A stretch of 64,000 nt of DNA from Motilimonas cestriensis (lineage in GTDB: Bacteria; Pseudomonadota; Gammaproteobacteria; Enterobacterales; CBDFNC01). The notes beneath the pieces were generated by a model. It ran no database searches. It saw only the letters and a program-made list of their open reading frames with translations, and was not told where the DNA came from. Location of the stretch: positions 1 through 64,000 of the forward strand of contig NZ_JAIMJA010000009.1 of NCBI RefSeq assembly GCF_021295315.1, given 5' to 3'. This document shows positions 29,747 through 40,800 of the stretch, piece by piece; positions within the stretch are counted from its first letter, which is position 1, and the number at the start of each line of letters is the position of its first letter. Made by a program: the position numbers and the translations under genes.

Positions 29747-30736
29747 TTATATAGATTTGATTGTATTTGTTTCATCTTGCTTTCTGGACGTTTTATAAAA
29801 ATGTTCTACTGGGCAATAGACCTGATTCCGCCCAGCCTTTTTTGCTTCATACAAATAACGGTCAGCCTCTTCTACTGGGTGATGCTTTTCATCAATGCTT
29901 TCGAGAAATGTAGATGCGCCAATGCTAACAGTTACAAAATGGTGAGGCGAACAAACATGAACGATTTTCTTGTTATAAATACTTTTTCGGATCCGCTCGG
30001 CTACCTTTAGAGCACCAAAAATGTTGGTGTCAGGCAAAACAACCACAAATTCTTCTCCGCCGTAACGGCAGACAAAATCAAGTGGCCGTAATAGGGCGGA
30101 ACGGATTAACTCAGCAACAGTTTTAAGAGCTTCATCGCCTTTGATATGGCTATAGTGATCATTAAATAGCTTAAAATAATCAATATCTATCATCAAAATA
30201 GCCGTGTCATTGCGACATCGTATCGATTTATTTTCCTGCTTATTTAAATGGATATCAAAATAACGACGATTAAATACCCCTGTTAATCCATCAATAAAAA
30301 CCAATTTTTGTAACATGTCGGTTTGAAATTTTAAGGTTAGGTGTGATTTTACACGGTTTTTCAATGTTAACGGACTGATGGGTTTAGTAATAAAATCAAT
30401 ACCACCACCTTGCCAACAAGCATCTTCCTCTTCTGGTTGGTGCATTGATATAACAAAGATGATTGGAATATTACCTAACTCTAAGCGCTGTTTGACACAC
30501 TGACACAATTCATTTCGCGCCTTATTAGGTAAAAATACATCTAACAAAATCAGATCCGGCAAGTTGTCTTTTAACACTTCTATCGCTTCTTCACCGGAAG
30601 TAGCAGCAAGCACCACGTATTCTTCAGACAGAATATTATAAATCGTCTGAATGTTTATTGGCTGATCATCAACAACAAGAATCTTAGATTGACTAAGATC
30701 AAGCTCAGCATTGTCATTCAATTGACTAAGTGGCAT
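29747..30736 (-). CDS. Response regulator diguanylate cyclase (REC-GGDEF, PleD-like)
   Basis: A 329-residue cytoplasmic protein that makes c-di-GMP when phosphorylated. The receiver domain has the acid pair VVDDQ, phospho-acceptor Asp66 in LILLDVFLP, and the Lys in DFITKPIS. The GGDEF domain has an intact RYGGEEF near 225, and RPLD lies exactly five residues before it, the RxxD product-inhibition site, so feedback control is expected. I take the ATG at 30734-30736, preceded by GGTG. A GTG three codons upstream is possible. The start overlaps the end of the kinase gene, so the two are translationally coupled and probably form a phosphorelay pair. Confidence 0.93.
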   Translation of the reverse strand: MPLSQLNDNAELDLSQSKILVVDDQPINIQTIYNILSEEYVVLAATSGEEAIEVLKDNLPDLILLDVFLPNKARNELCQCVKQRLELGNIPIIFVISMHQPEEEDACWQGGGIDFITKPISPLTLKNRVKSHLTLKFQTDMLQKLVFIDGLTGVFNRRYFDIHLNKQENKSIRCRNDTAILMIDIDYFKLFNDHYSHIKGDEALKTVAELIRSALLRPLDFVCRYGGEEFVVVLPDTNIFGALKVAERIRKSIYNKKIVHVCSPHHFVTVSIGASTFLESIDEKHHPVEEADRYLYEAKKAGRNQVYCPVEHFYKTSRKQDETNTIKSI

Positions 30737-33700
30737 TGTTTTCACCGGTTCGAGTTAATTGTTCAAATTGTTTGAGAATTGCGGCTGCTTCTTTAAACTT
30801 TAGTACATTTAATGTATTAATTAATTTATCTGCTAAATCAGGTGATAATGACTTTAGTTGTATTGATATTTCTTGATACGTATCAATGGCATGCATATTA
30901 AAGGTGTTTACCTCTACCACTAAACGATCAAAAATAGGTAAAAACTCGGCTTCGCTAGCGATGGTTTCGATTTTCTCCTCGTCAAAAAAGGCTAACTTTA
31001 TACTTAACGCCTTAATTTGCAGAAGTCCCCTTTCCATTGCTGCTATGATTTCTTGTTCCTTATACGTGTCTTTGCTTATTTCAGATGTCTCTTTTAACGC
31101 CTGCTCTGCCAATTTTGCTAAGTTAGCCAGAGGTTTGAAACCTAATGAGCTCGCGCTGCTCTTCAGGGTATGGAACAAGGCCCTTAGCTCTTCTGGCTGC
31201 TTTTCTGGACTAGCTATTTGTTCTAGATCATTCTGTAAGTCGGAGTAGAATAGGCTTAATGAACGTAAATAAACGCTACCCAAATAATTAAATCGCTCTA
31301 AAGCATCATTAATATCGATGCTTTCTTTATGACAGTATGCAACGACATCATCATTTAACTGGATTACTTCGTTTGTGTGACCCGTTACCAATTTATGGGC
31401 TGGTTTATCATTATCAGCAATGGTTAATATCTGTTGCACTAGTTCTACTAAACTAAATGGCTTACCTATATGTCCATTCATTCCAACCGCTAAACACTTT
31501 GCTTTATCAGCTGCCATCACATTAGCAGTCATGGCAATGATTGGCAGTGTCTTGAACTTATCTATCGCTCTGATCCGGCGCGTCGTTTCATAGCCATCTA
31601 TTCCCGGCATTTGAATATCCATTAACACTACATTAAAGGGCAGTATACTATTGGTGAGAACTTTCAGCGCCTGCTGACCTCCTCCAACAACCGTTGTATT
31701 CGCCCCCTGACTTTCTAGCAACCCAGTAACAATTTGTTGGTTTGTTGGATTATCTTCCACAATCAAAATACGTTGATTTAGCAACGAACCATTCTTCGGT
31801 TTACTGCTACCTTTAAGTGCAGAATGCTGAGAAGCGGTTGCTGCGTCTAAAAAGGCATCCACCATTTGAGTTCGTGTGACAGGCTTGGTCAAAAACCCAT
31901 TTAGTAAATTAGGATGATGTTCATATTGCTCAGCCATCATTTGCTGGCTATGCGCTGTCACCATGATAAGCAAAGGCATTTTTCCATTTGGTGAGCTCTG
32001 TTTAATTGCTTTTGCTAACTCCCAGCCATCCATCGTTGGCATCTGCCAATCAATTAGCGCTAAATCAAACTGCTGCTGTTCATTTAAAGCGGTTTGCAGC
32101 AAAGCTAACGCCTCACTAGCCGTTGCTTTTGCGGTACTTCGCCAACCTAAGTGTTTGATCATACTTTCTAAGATGTTAAGACTGGTTCGATTGTCATCAA
32201 CAATCAGTACATTTATCGGATGATCAAACCTTTTTTGAAATTGACGGCACTCTATCGCTTGAGCAGGTTTTAGTTGCACATCAAAGGTAAATTCAGACCC
32301 CTCCCCGACCTGACTTTCAACCTGTATATTGCCCTGCATCAGCTTAACATATTGACTTGATATAGTGAGCCCAATACCCAAGCCGCCGTACATACGTGTG
32401 TTAGAGTTATCCGCTTGGGTAAATACATTGAAAATCTGTGTCAACTGTTCGGGCTTAATCCCTATACCAGTGTCCTTTATAGCCACATTGAGCCTAATAT
32501 CGTTAGTTTGTTCTAATGTTTCACGACTAATACTGAGTACGATCTCTCCTTGGAATGTAAATTTGACGGCATTACCAGCAATATTAATTAAAATTCGCGT
32601 TAACTTATTACGATCGCCGTAAAGAAAATATGGAACATTAGCGGCAACATTAAAATGTATTTCGACAGGCTTAGACCCAACCATTACACTCAGTTGAGCC
32701 CCTACTTCACTGAGGACATCATCAAGCTCAAAATCCTCCTGGTCCAGTTCAATACCATTTCTTTCTAAATTAGTCACGTCTAAAATATCTTCGACTATTT
32801 GAGTTAAGACAGACACGGATAATTGACCATCAACGACATACTTACGCTGAATATCATCTAATTGTGACTGTTCGAGCAATTGTAAATAGCCACTAACTGC
32901 GTTTAAAGGCGTTCGCAGTTCATGGCTCATATTAGCAATAAATTCCGTCTTTACTTTATTAGCTAAATCCGCCTTTTCAAAAGCGAGCTCAATCAACTTT
33001 TGTTTTTCGAGCCGCTCTGATATATTTTTCGCTGCAAGATAAATACAAGGCTCTTGATTAACATCGATGACACAACCAGATACAAGCATTGGCACAGACA
33101 CATTATCTAAAGTGCGGTAATTAGCTTCAAAAGTGAGCCGCTGCTCAGTCATAATACGATCACAAATCACCTCCCACTGCTCAGGCTCTTTGCTGATAAT
33201 AAAGTCTCTAATATTAAATTGCTTTAACGGTGTCCCTTTAACCCCCAAAGCCACATTCGCATAAGGGTTATAGTCAAATATATTGCCATCTATGCTGAGC
33301 CAAAGCAGAACATCATGAGAGTTTTCAACCGCAGTTTCAGCCAAGGTTAATTTTCGCTTAACTGAACGTGATTCACTTAAATTACTAGTGGAGAAAACAA
33401 ACCCTTGTACCTCTTCATTAACAATTATTGGCGCAACGACCAATTGTAGTGGAAGACGTTCACCAGAATTGATTTTACAGTAACAATCAATAACAACTTG
33501 ATTAGTGGAAGATGATTGCCGTGCCATCAACACCATAAAATTATCCGGTAGTTGTTGGCTCTTACTTTCTAGGTTAAGACTTGCTGGATCGAGTAATGTT
33601 AATATGTTTTGCCTATCCGTTACTTCATCAGCACTGTAACCAAATAAAGATGTGGCCATGTTATTAACAAATAGAATTTTTCCTGATTTATCGCAAGCAA

Positions 33701-35186
33701 TTACTGCTGCCTGAATGTTGTTTATAATGCTGTGTTCAAACATCAGTCGCCGTTCACGCTCTGCGGTGAATGTTGAGGAATTATTTTCAAGCTTTTGATT
33801 AGTTGTAATTAATTCTTTTTGCAATCCCTTCAATTCTGTAACGTCATGAATTCCTACCGTTGCACCGATAAATCCATGTCTTTCAATAATCGGTGCAAAA
33901 TTAATTGACAATAAGCGTTCTTCAGGAAAAAAATCCGATTTGTATTTGATCTCAACCTGCCTTATCACTTCGCCATTTGCGACTTGCTTAAACATGTTGA
34001 TCAACTGTGCCGAGGGCAAACAGATTGAAAGCCAATTGGCTAAAGGTTTTTGCTGCGCATTTTGTTTCGTAAAGCCAAATAAATTACCCGCTGTGTTATT
34101 CCAATGAGCGATGGCAAAATGCTTATCCACTCCAACAATACCATCGGTCGCATTATTAACCACCGTTGCCAACTCAGCTTTTTGTCGCATTTCAAGCAGT
34201 CGTTGATAAATATAGTTGAGTAAAAAGAAAGCCAATAACGTTAGCAAAAACGTGACTGCCATGCTCTGCCAAAAAACTACGTTTGGATTTTCAAGCGCTA
34301 AGCTGTCTATAAATAAAGGGTCTGGCAGCAAACTAATAGACCATTGCCGACCAAAAACACTGACAATTTGTGAAGACTTAAAAGCATTAAAATAAGTATT
34401 TTTATCAGAGACAGAGCTATAAAAATGAATGGGTTTCTGAGAAGTAACATCCGTGATGTGTATATCAACACCTTCACCTAATGTGAGGGAATCAAGAATG
34501 TCGCCGATCAACAAAGGTGTATATACCCAGCCAAATAACTCTTCAAATGGCTGCGCTGAAGCTCCTCGATAGATAGGGTAAAGAAGCAAAAAACCATGCC
34601 CTATTTTTTGGTTTTCCTGCACTAAGGTGATTGGCGCGGTAAGTTGTGCAGATCTTGAAGCGGCCGCTTGAAGGGCTGCTTCTCGCCGTTGCCGCTCAGA
34701 GCCAATATCCAACCCTACGGCACCAGCATTATTCATTTCTGGCTCAATATATTGAATAATAAACAACGGATCTGTTGGTTCATCTAACTGTTTTAGCGTG
34801 AAAGGCCCCTGTCGGTCCTGCTCAGCCGATGTTAAAAAAGTAGCTAAATTTTTCTGAGCCACCTTTTTGATTACGCCAAAGCCGAGACTACCAGGAAACT
34901 CAACTTCATAATTTCGACTAAGCGAATAACGAAGTTGACTTTGATAACTAAAATTTTCTAAGCCTGTAGCCTCTATCGCTGCGAGTAATCCACGCAGCCC
35001 GTCATAGTAAAGGTTAATAGCACTAACGACATTAATATTGACTTGACTAAGCTTAGCGTCAACCGCTAGTTCAATCGCCCGCTTATTTGTCTCTTCTATC
35101 CTATTGTATATGTTAAAAGTAAATATTATTCCGGCTAAAAAAATGACAACGGGAGTTGAAAAACGCCAAGTCAATTTGCTCTTCAT
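30726..35186 (-). CDS. CHASE-PAS hybrid sensor histidine kinase with two receivers and HPt
   Basis: A 1486-residue membrane kinase. Order: membrane helix (about 9-27), periplasmic CHASE ligand-binding domain (about 40-270), second helix (about 305-330), three PAS domains (about 340-450, 480-600, 615-735), HisKA with NMSHELRTPLN (His near 754), HATPase with NIAGNAVKFT, DTGIGI and GLGIGL, receiver 1 (Asp in LALIDWQMP near 1044), receiver 2 (LMDIQMPGIDGY near 1189) and an HPt domain (LFHTLKSSASSLG, His near 1338). This gives a complete internal His-Asp-His relay, like BarA/ArcB-type kinases. The likely output is the coupled REC-GGDEF protein. The ligand is unknown. Confidence 0.95.
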   Translation of the reverse strand: MKSKLTWRFSTPVVIFLAGIIFTFNIYNRIEETNKRAIELAVDAKLSQVNINVVSAINLYYDGLRGLLAAIEATGLENFSYQSQLRYSLSRNYEVEFPGSLGFGVIKKVAQKNLATFLTSAEQDRQGPFTLKQLDEPTDPLFIIQYIEPEMNNAGAVGLDIGSERQRREAALQAAASRSAQLTAPITLVQENQKIGHGFLLLYPIYRGASAQPFEELFGWVYTPLLIGDILDSLTLGEGVDIHITDVTSQKPIHFYSSVSDKNTYFNAFKSSQIVSVFGRQWSISLLPDPLFIDSLALENPNVVFWQSMAVTFLLTLLAFFLLNYIYQRLLEMRQKAELATVVNNATDGIVGVDKHFAIAHWNNTAGNLFGFTKQNAQQKPLANWLSICLPSAQLINMFKQVANGEVIRQVEIKYKSDFFPEERLLSINFAPIIERHGFIGATVGIHDVTELKGLQKELITTNQKLENNSSTFTAERERRLMFEHSIINNIQAAVIACDKSGKILFVNNMATSLFGYSADEVTDRQNILTLLDPASLNLESKSQQLPDNFMVLMARQSSSTNQVVIDCYCKINSGERLPLQLVVAPIIVNEEVQGFVFSTSNLSESRSVKRKLTLAETAVENSHDVLLWLSIDGNIFDYNPYANVALGVKGTPLKQFNIRDFIISKEPEQWEVICDRIMTEQRLTFEANYRTLDNVSVPMLVSGCVIDVNQEPCIYLAAKNISERLEKQKLIELAFEKADLANKVKTEFIANMSHELRTPLNAVSGYLQLLEQSQLDDIQRKYVVDGQLSVSVLTQIVEDILDVTNLERNGIELDQEDFELDDVLSEVGAQLSVMVGSKPVEIHFNVAANVPYFLYGDRNKLTRILINIAGNAVKFTFQGEIVLSISRETLEQTNDIRLNVAIKDTGIGIKPEQLTQIFNVFTQADNSNTRMYGGLGIGLTISSQYVKLMQGNIQVESQVGEGSEFTFDVQLKPAQAIECRQFQKRFDHPINVLIVDDNRTSLNILESMIKHLGWRSTAKATASEALALLQTALNEQQQFDLALIDWQMPTMDGWELAKAIKQSSPNGKMPLLIMVTAHSQQMMAEQYEHHPNLLNGFLTKPVTRTQMVDAFLDAATASQHSALKGSSKPKNGSLLNQRILIVEDNPTNQQIVTGLLESQGANTTVVGGGQQALKVLTNSILPFNVVLMDIQMPGIDGYETTRRIRAIDKFKTLPIIAMTANVMAADKAKCLAVGMNGHIGKPFSLVELVQQILTIADNDKPAHKLVTGHTNEVIQLNDDVVAYCHKESIDINDALERFNYLGSVYLRSLSLFYSDLQNDLEQIASPEKQPEELRALFHTLKSSASSLGFKPLANLAKLAEQALKETSEISKDTYKEQEIIAAMERGLLQIKALSIKLAFFDEEKIETIASEAEFLPIFDRLVVEVNTFNMHAIDTYQEISIQLKSLSPDLADKLINTLNVLKFKEAAAILKQFEQLTRTGENNAT

Positions 35187-35290
35187 TTATATCTACTGCC
35201 CCTGTTGGCTGTGATTAAGTTAGTCTGATAACGTTGAAACAGTCGGGACTAAAGACACTGAAAACTAATTTTTTTTTCAAATACTATTCA

Positions 35291-35317
35291 TTTACAAAGT
35301 TAGTGTCCTACTATAAA
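35291..35317 (+). promoter_or_regulatory. Candidate promoter of the rightward signalling genes
   Basis: TTTACA (35291-35296) and TATAAA (35312-35317), 15-base spacing, 66 bases before the TTG start. It lies in the 196-base, very AT-rich divergent region between the two signalling operons. Confidence 0.35.
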
Positions 35318-35382
35318 AAAATCAAATTAGAATTTTTTATTTATCAATTACAACAGATGAAAACGTCGGTAAGGAGGGCACC

Positions 35383-37845
35383 TTGTTCCTAAATCATCCA
35401 GACTTGAGCGATAGCAAAATACTCGTTATTGACGACACACTTAGTAATGTACTGATGCTAAAAGACATTCTCCATGGTTGTGGGCAACTATTTTTCGCAG
35501 AATCAGCTAAAGAAGCCATCGAACGGTTACCTAACTTACTACCAGATATTATTTTACTCGATATCGTGATGCCAGAGATGGATGGGTGGGCAATGTGTGA
35601 ATACCTGAAGAATGATGTGAGGTATGCAGAAATTCCAATTATCTTTATTACCGGACATGATGAACAAGAGTTTGAGAAGCTATCGCTCGAGCTAGGCGGT
35701 ATCGATTTTATCAATAAGCCTTTCAATCCAAAAATCTGCAAACTAAGGGTGCAAAACCACCTAAAGTTACACTACCAAACAAAACTTATTGCACAAGGGC
35801 GTGAGCAACTACAAAAAATGGTTAAACAAGTACCAGTGTTAATCACTTATTGGGATGTGGATTGGCGAAATTTGTTTAGTAATGACTACCTGGGTACTTG
35901 GTTTGGCGTACCGCACAAACCTGAAGATAATATAGGAATGACAACCATCCTTCCTCACGAGCTATGTCAAGCGATTCAAAGCCAAGCCACCAACAATGAT
36001 GAGGTTAATTTCATTGTCGAAGCAAAAGTTAATGGCCGTACCAGACACTATCAAGTATTCCAATCCCCTTTCCAACAAACAGGGAATACAGGCCGTTATT
36101 TAGTCACTCTTATTGATGTATCCGAAGAAAAAGAAGCCAAAATAGCGCTTTATTCGGAGAAAGAACGGCTAAGGATCACGTTAAACTCAATCGGTGATGC
36201 TGTTATAGCCACAGATGAACAAGGCTGTATTACATTTATGAACCCGATCGCTGAACGTCTTACAGGTTGGCGTTTTTGTGAGGCAAATAATCAGAAAATC
36301 GACAGCATCATGCCACTGCAAGATGCCAATACGAAGCGCCCTTTAATAAACCCTTTATATTTAGCATTAAAAGAGCAGCGCATTTTAACCATGGCGCTAA
36401 ACTGTGAGTTAGTAGCAAGAAGTGGAGCCACTATTGCTGTTGATGATTCAGCCGCTCCGATTAGAAACCTAGATGGCGAAGTAATTGGCGCGATCATGGT
36501 CTTCCATGATGTCAGCGAAGCGATTGCAACCGCGATGGCAATGGCGTCAAAAATGAGCCACTTAGCAAATCATGATCAGCTTACCAACTTGCCTAATCGA
36601 ATTTTGTTACAGGATCGTTTATCAGTTGCTTGCTCGGCGGCTTTTGCTACCAATGAAAAAGTCGGTTTGCTGTTAATCGACATCGATCATTTCAAATATT
36701 TAAATGATTCTCTTGGTCATCATTTTGGCGATGAGCTCATTTGTCTAATGGCCAAACGGCTTAAGGCCTTACTCCCTGAGTCCTATACCTTAGCTCGTTT
36801 AGGTGGGGACGAGTTTGTCATTTTAATGACCGGAATTAACTCACACGAATCAATCTCTGGACTTGCCGATAAGATAGTGGAAAACATGCATGAACAGTTT
36901 AAACTCGCCGAGCAGTTTTACAGCGTTTCAGTCAGTGTTGGGGTCAGTATCTTTCCTGATGATGCCGAAGATACAGAACAGCTGATGCGCCATGCCGATG
37001 TTGCCATGTATCGAGCAAAACAAGAAGGGCGTAACAGATATAGCTTTTTTTCTGATGACCTTGAGGCTGCCCTGCTGCAGCGTCACCAACAAGAAAAGAC
37101 CCTTAGAGCGGCTTTAAAAGACAATAATATACTGGTTTATTATCAACCTAAATACGATTTAGTCAGTGAACGTATTGTTGGCGCCGAAGCGTTAGCAAGG
37201 CTACAAGGAGAAGATGGTGAAATCATTTCACCCGCTCAATTTATCCCTCTGGCGGAAGAGTCTGGGTTGATTCTTGAACTAGGTGAGCAGGTACTTTACA
37301 AAGCCTGTAGCGAAGCGAAAAGATTACTTTATAATGGCGCAAATATTCCAATCTCGGTTAACGTTGCTGCAGCACAGTTTAACTCGCCAGAGCTCGAACA
37401 ACATGTACAAAAAGCGTTGTCAGAATATGGCTTACCTTCTTTTATGTTGGAATTAGAAATTACTGAAACCGCCTTGATGATTGACCCTCAGCTCACCAAA
37501 AAAAAGTTGGATAAACTCAAAAGCTTAGGGATAAGTATTTCAATCGACGATTTCGGCACTGGCTACTCAAGCCTTTCTTATCTTAAAACATACAATGTCG
37601 ATATCATGAAAATAGACATGTCATTTATTAAAGATATGTTAAGTAATAAACATGACTATGAAATTGTCAAGACTATCATTAGCTTAGGCCAATCAATGGG
37701 GCTACACCTTGTTGCTGAAGGTGTTGAAACTCGAGACCAGCGCAGAGCACTGATTAAGTTAGGGTGCCCTACCGCGCAAGGATACCTTTATAGCCCTCCT
37801 GTTACAGCCGAACAATTTTTATCCCTAATTAAATCAGAGCAATAA
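35383..37845 (+). CDS. Response regulator with PAS, GGDEF and EAL domains
   Basis: An 820-residue cytoplasmic regulator. The receiver has LVIDD, phospho-acceptor Asp60 in IILLDIVMPEMDGW and Lys in DFINKPFN. A linker/PAS-like region (about 140-250), PAS (about 262-385), GGDEF with LARLGGDEF (near 472) and EAL follow. The EAL domain has canonical AEAL (near 600), EITETAL, IDDFGTGYSSL, DMSF, VAEGVET and QGYLYSPP, so it looks able to degrade c-di-GMP. No RxxD site precedes GGDEF. The start is a TTG, supported by AGGAGG at ideal spacing. Eight bases separate it from the kinase gene that follows, so they form a pair. Confidence 0.94.
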   Translation: MFLNHPDLSDSKILVIDDTLSNVLMLKDILHGCGQLFFAESAKEAIERLPNLLPDIILLDIVMPEMDGWAMCEYLKNDVRYAEIPIIFITGHDEQEFEKLSLELGGIDFINKPFNPKICKLRVQNHLKLHYQTKLIAQGREQLQKMVKQVPVLITYWDVDWRNLFSNDYLGTWFGVPHKPEDNIGMTTILPHELCQAIQSQATNNDEVNFIVEAKVNGRTRHYQVFQSPFQQTGNTGRYLVTLIDVSEEKEAKIALYSEKERLRITLNSIGDAVIATDEQGCITFMNPIAERLTGWRFCEANNQKIDSIMPLQDANTKRPLINPLYLALKEQRILTMALNCELVARSGATIAVDDSAAPIRNLDGEVIGAIMVFHDVSEAIATAMAMASKMSHLANHDQLTNLPNRILLQDRLSVACSAAFATNEKVGLLLIDIDHFKYLNDSLGHHFGDELICLMAKRLKALLPESYTLARLGGDEFVILMTGINSHESISGLADKIVENMHEQFKLAEQFYSVSVSVGVSIFPDDAEDTEQLMRHADVAMYRAKQEGRNRYSFFSDDLEAALLQRHQQEKTLRAALKDNNILVYYQPKYDLVSERIVGAEALARLQGEDGEIISPAQFIPLAEESGLILELGEQVLYKACSEAKRLLYNGANIPISVNVAAAQFNSPELEQHVQKALSEYGLPSFMLELEITETALMIDPQLTKKKLDKLKSLGISISIDDFGTGYSSLSYLKTYNVDIMKIDMSFIKDMLSNKHDYEIVKTIISLGQSMGLHLVAEGVETRDQRRALIKLGCPTAQGYLYSPPVTAEQFLSLIKSEQ

Positions 37846-37853
37846 TTAAGATA

Positions 37854-40800
37854 ATGATGAGCCCAAACGAGCATCAAAGCCCAACAATAAATCATTATGC
37901 CCCGCCTGTGGGCGGTCTCATAGTGATGCTGATAGTGTGCTTTGGGCTCTATTTTATCTTTGCTTTTTATGCTGAACGTAACATTGTTGCTCAACAATCA
38001 GCAAAGTTACAACAAGCAAATATTACCAGTTTCAATACCTTAGAGCGTCGGATAGCGGATAACAGAAATAAAGTACAATTTTTACATGCGACTCCACCAA
38101 TCAGTGGTATTAGCCGTGCTATGTCTCATAATGGAGTTGATCCATATGATGGCACGACAACCGAGCAATGGAAAATAAGGTTGCAGACAATATTTATTGC
38201 CTTTGTTCAAAATAATCCTGAAATTCGACAAATTCGGCTGATTGGAAAAAGCAACAATGGTCAAGAAATTGTCCGCGTAGATCGCCGAGCGGGTAAAGTC
38301 ATCGCAACACCCGATGAATTACTTCAACAGAAGGGGAAGTCTGATTATTTCTCAGCTATAGCCAAATTACATCCCAACGAAGACTATATTTCAAACATTA
38401 ACCTTAATCGTGAGTACAACGCCATAGAAACACCTATTTGGCCAACTATTCGCATCGCTCAGCCTATTTTTGATCAAGAGTATGCTTTTTTTGGATTTAT
38501 TATCATTAATATTGATGTGTCTCCGCTATTGCGTCTTTTGCAGCAGGACTTCAATCATTCAGGCATGGAATTTTATTTAATTAATTCAGAAGGTTACTTT
38601 CTCTCGGCCCCAAAAAATAGCTTACTGTTCGGTTTTGATCTTGATAAGCCTAAAATGAAGTGGGATGTGCTGGCTCAAGGAGCGGCTATTCCCACCTCTG
38701 AAGAAGCTGTCAGTGTCATATTCGAGAATAACAATCACTTAATGGTTGGCAGTAAAATGATGCTATCGACACGTGAAAATCGTTCTTTGTACTTGATTGC
38801 TGCACAATCAGAATCGGCATTAAAAGCAATTTGGAAACAGCAAAGAAATAGCATCATTTTCCTTATTATTGTTATTTTCACGGTGGCGATAACCATCATA
38901 TTTGGTTACCAGCGCTATTTAAGTAAGCTTTTGAACCTTTACCACGATCAGTCTCGTTATGAAGCAATCATTTCAGGTTCATCAGATGCCATTATCGGTA
39001 TAGATCAACGCGGCAACATCCTAAACTGGAACGATTCAGCCTCTTTCATGTTTGGCATGAGTGAGCAACAAGCAAAACAAACAACCATAAACGACATTAT
39101 TATGCCGACTCAACCAAGTAAACAACTTTCTGAGCAGCTATTGAGTAGAGTCATTGAACGAAACACTCCTATAACCCTGGAGCTAGAGACCGCTAAACAA
39201 GGGAATTATCCACAAACATTGAGTATTAACCTTTCTCCAGTTGTGACCGCGAACAGAGCGATTGAACCCACTGTTGCGGCACTCATTAGGGATATATCTG
39301 AATCCAAAATTTACCAAAAAAAGATCCAAGCCATCAATAACTCATTGGAAAAGCAGGTTGCCGAGCGCACCAAACAATTGGTACTAGCCAGTCAGGAAGC
39401 CATGGCTGCTAACCGAACTAAAAGTGCATTTGTAGCCAACATTAGCCATGAAATCAGGACACCTCTAAATGGTATTGCGGGGATGCTTGAGCTACTGGGG
39501 CGCAGTAATCTGAGTGTAAAACAACACCATTATCTCAGTATGGCAAAAAGTAGTATTTCAACGTTAAGTATTCTTATTAATGATTTACTTGATTTAACCA
39601 AGATTGAATCAGGCAAGTTAGACATTGAACGTGCGCCACTCAACCTAATTGAAACCGTCAGCGCGGTAGTAGCAACAATGGCGCTTAAAGGCAACGAAAA
39701 GGGAATATCACTTTACCTCGATTGTACTGAAGTAGACGCTGAACAACTGATATCCGATGCCTATCGCATTAAACAAATCCTAACTAATTTACTCGGCAAT
39801 GCCATTAAATTTACCTCCCATGGACATGTCACAGTCAATGTGTCAACTCAGCAGCTAAGCCAAAAAGACAAAGTGAATATCATCATATCGGTGGTTGACT
39901 CAGGTATTGGTATCACTCAAGAGCAGCAACTAAAACTGTTTAAACCCTTTACCCAAGCTAACACAACGATAGAAAAAAATTTCGGTGGGACTGGGCTTGG
40001 CTTGTCTATCTCAAAGCAGTTGGCTCATCTGCTTGGGGGTGATATTAGTGTTTCTAGTGCCCTAAACCAAGGGAGTAATTTTACCTTGTCCATACCAGCT
40101 GAAGTTGATCTGGATAATGATTCCGGAGGCTTAACCCCATATTTGTTAGGAGTAAAATGTGCTTTGGTGCTATCGGACGAAAAAGAAAAAAGCATTCTTA
40201 CTAAACAGCTAAAGCGATGGAAAGCGGAGGTTACTGTTGATGACACAACAGCAACCCTATTAAAACTAAATCATGACAGGTTGCCAGATTTATTAATCAT
40301 AGAAAACGATCTTATTGATGAAGATTTTGTCTATTGGTACATGAATCAACCGTCTAATCGCCGAGGTAAATTATTAACGATTAGTGATGGTAAAAATGAG
40401 AGCAACCGTAAAATTGAAGAGGACGAAAACTGCATTTACCTAACTAGACCGATATTACCAGAGCAATTTTTGCTGTCTTATCGGCAATTGATTAACCCAG
40501 CGTTAAAGTCCACAACTTTAACATGTTTAGAAGACTCCAAAACAGAAGCCGCCGCACAACAAAACTACAATGTCTTAGTCGTTGATGATAATGAAATAAA
40601 TCGCTTTGTTGCCAAGGGCCTGCTAGAGACGTTCCCCATCACGTTGTACAATGCCAAAAATGGTAAAGAAGCGTTAGAATTGCTCAAAACCATGCAAGGT
40701 AAAAATGGCATACAGCTTATTTTAATGGATTGCCAAATGCCTATTATGAATGGATTTGATGCCACAAAACATATCCGAAACGGTGAAACCGGCAGCATTA

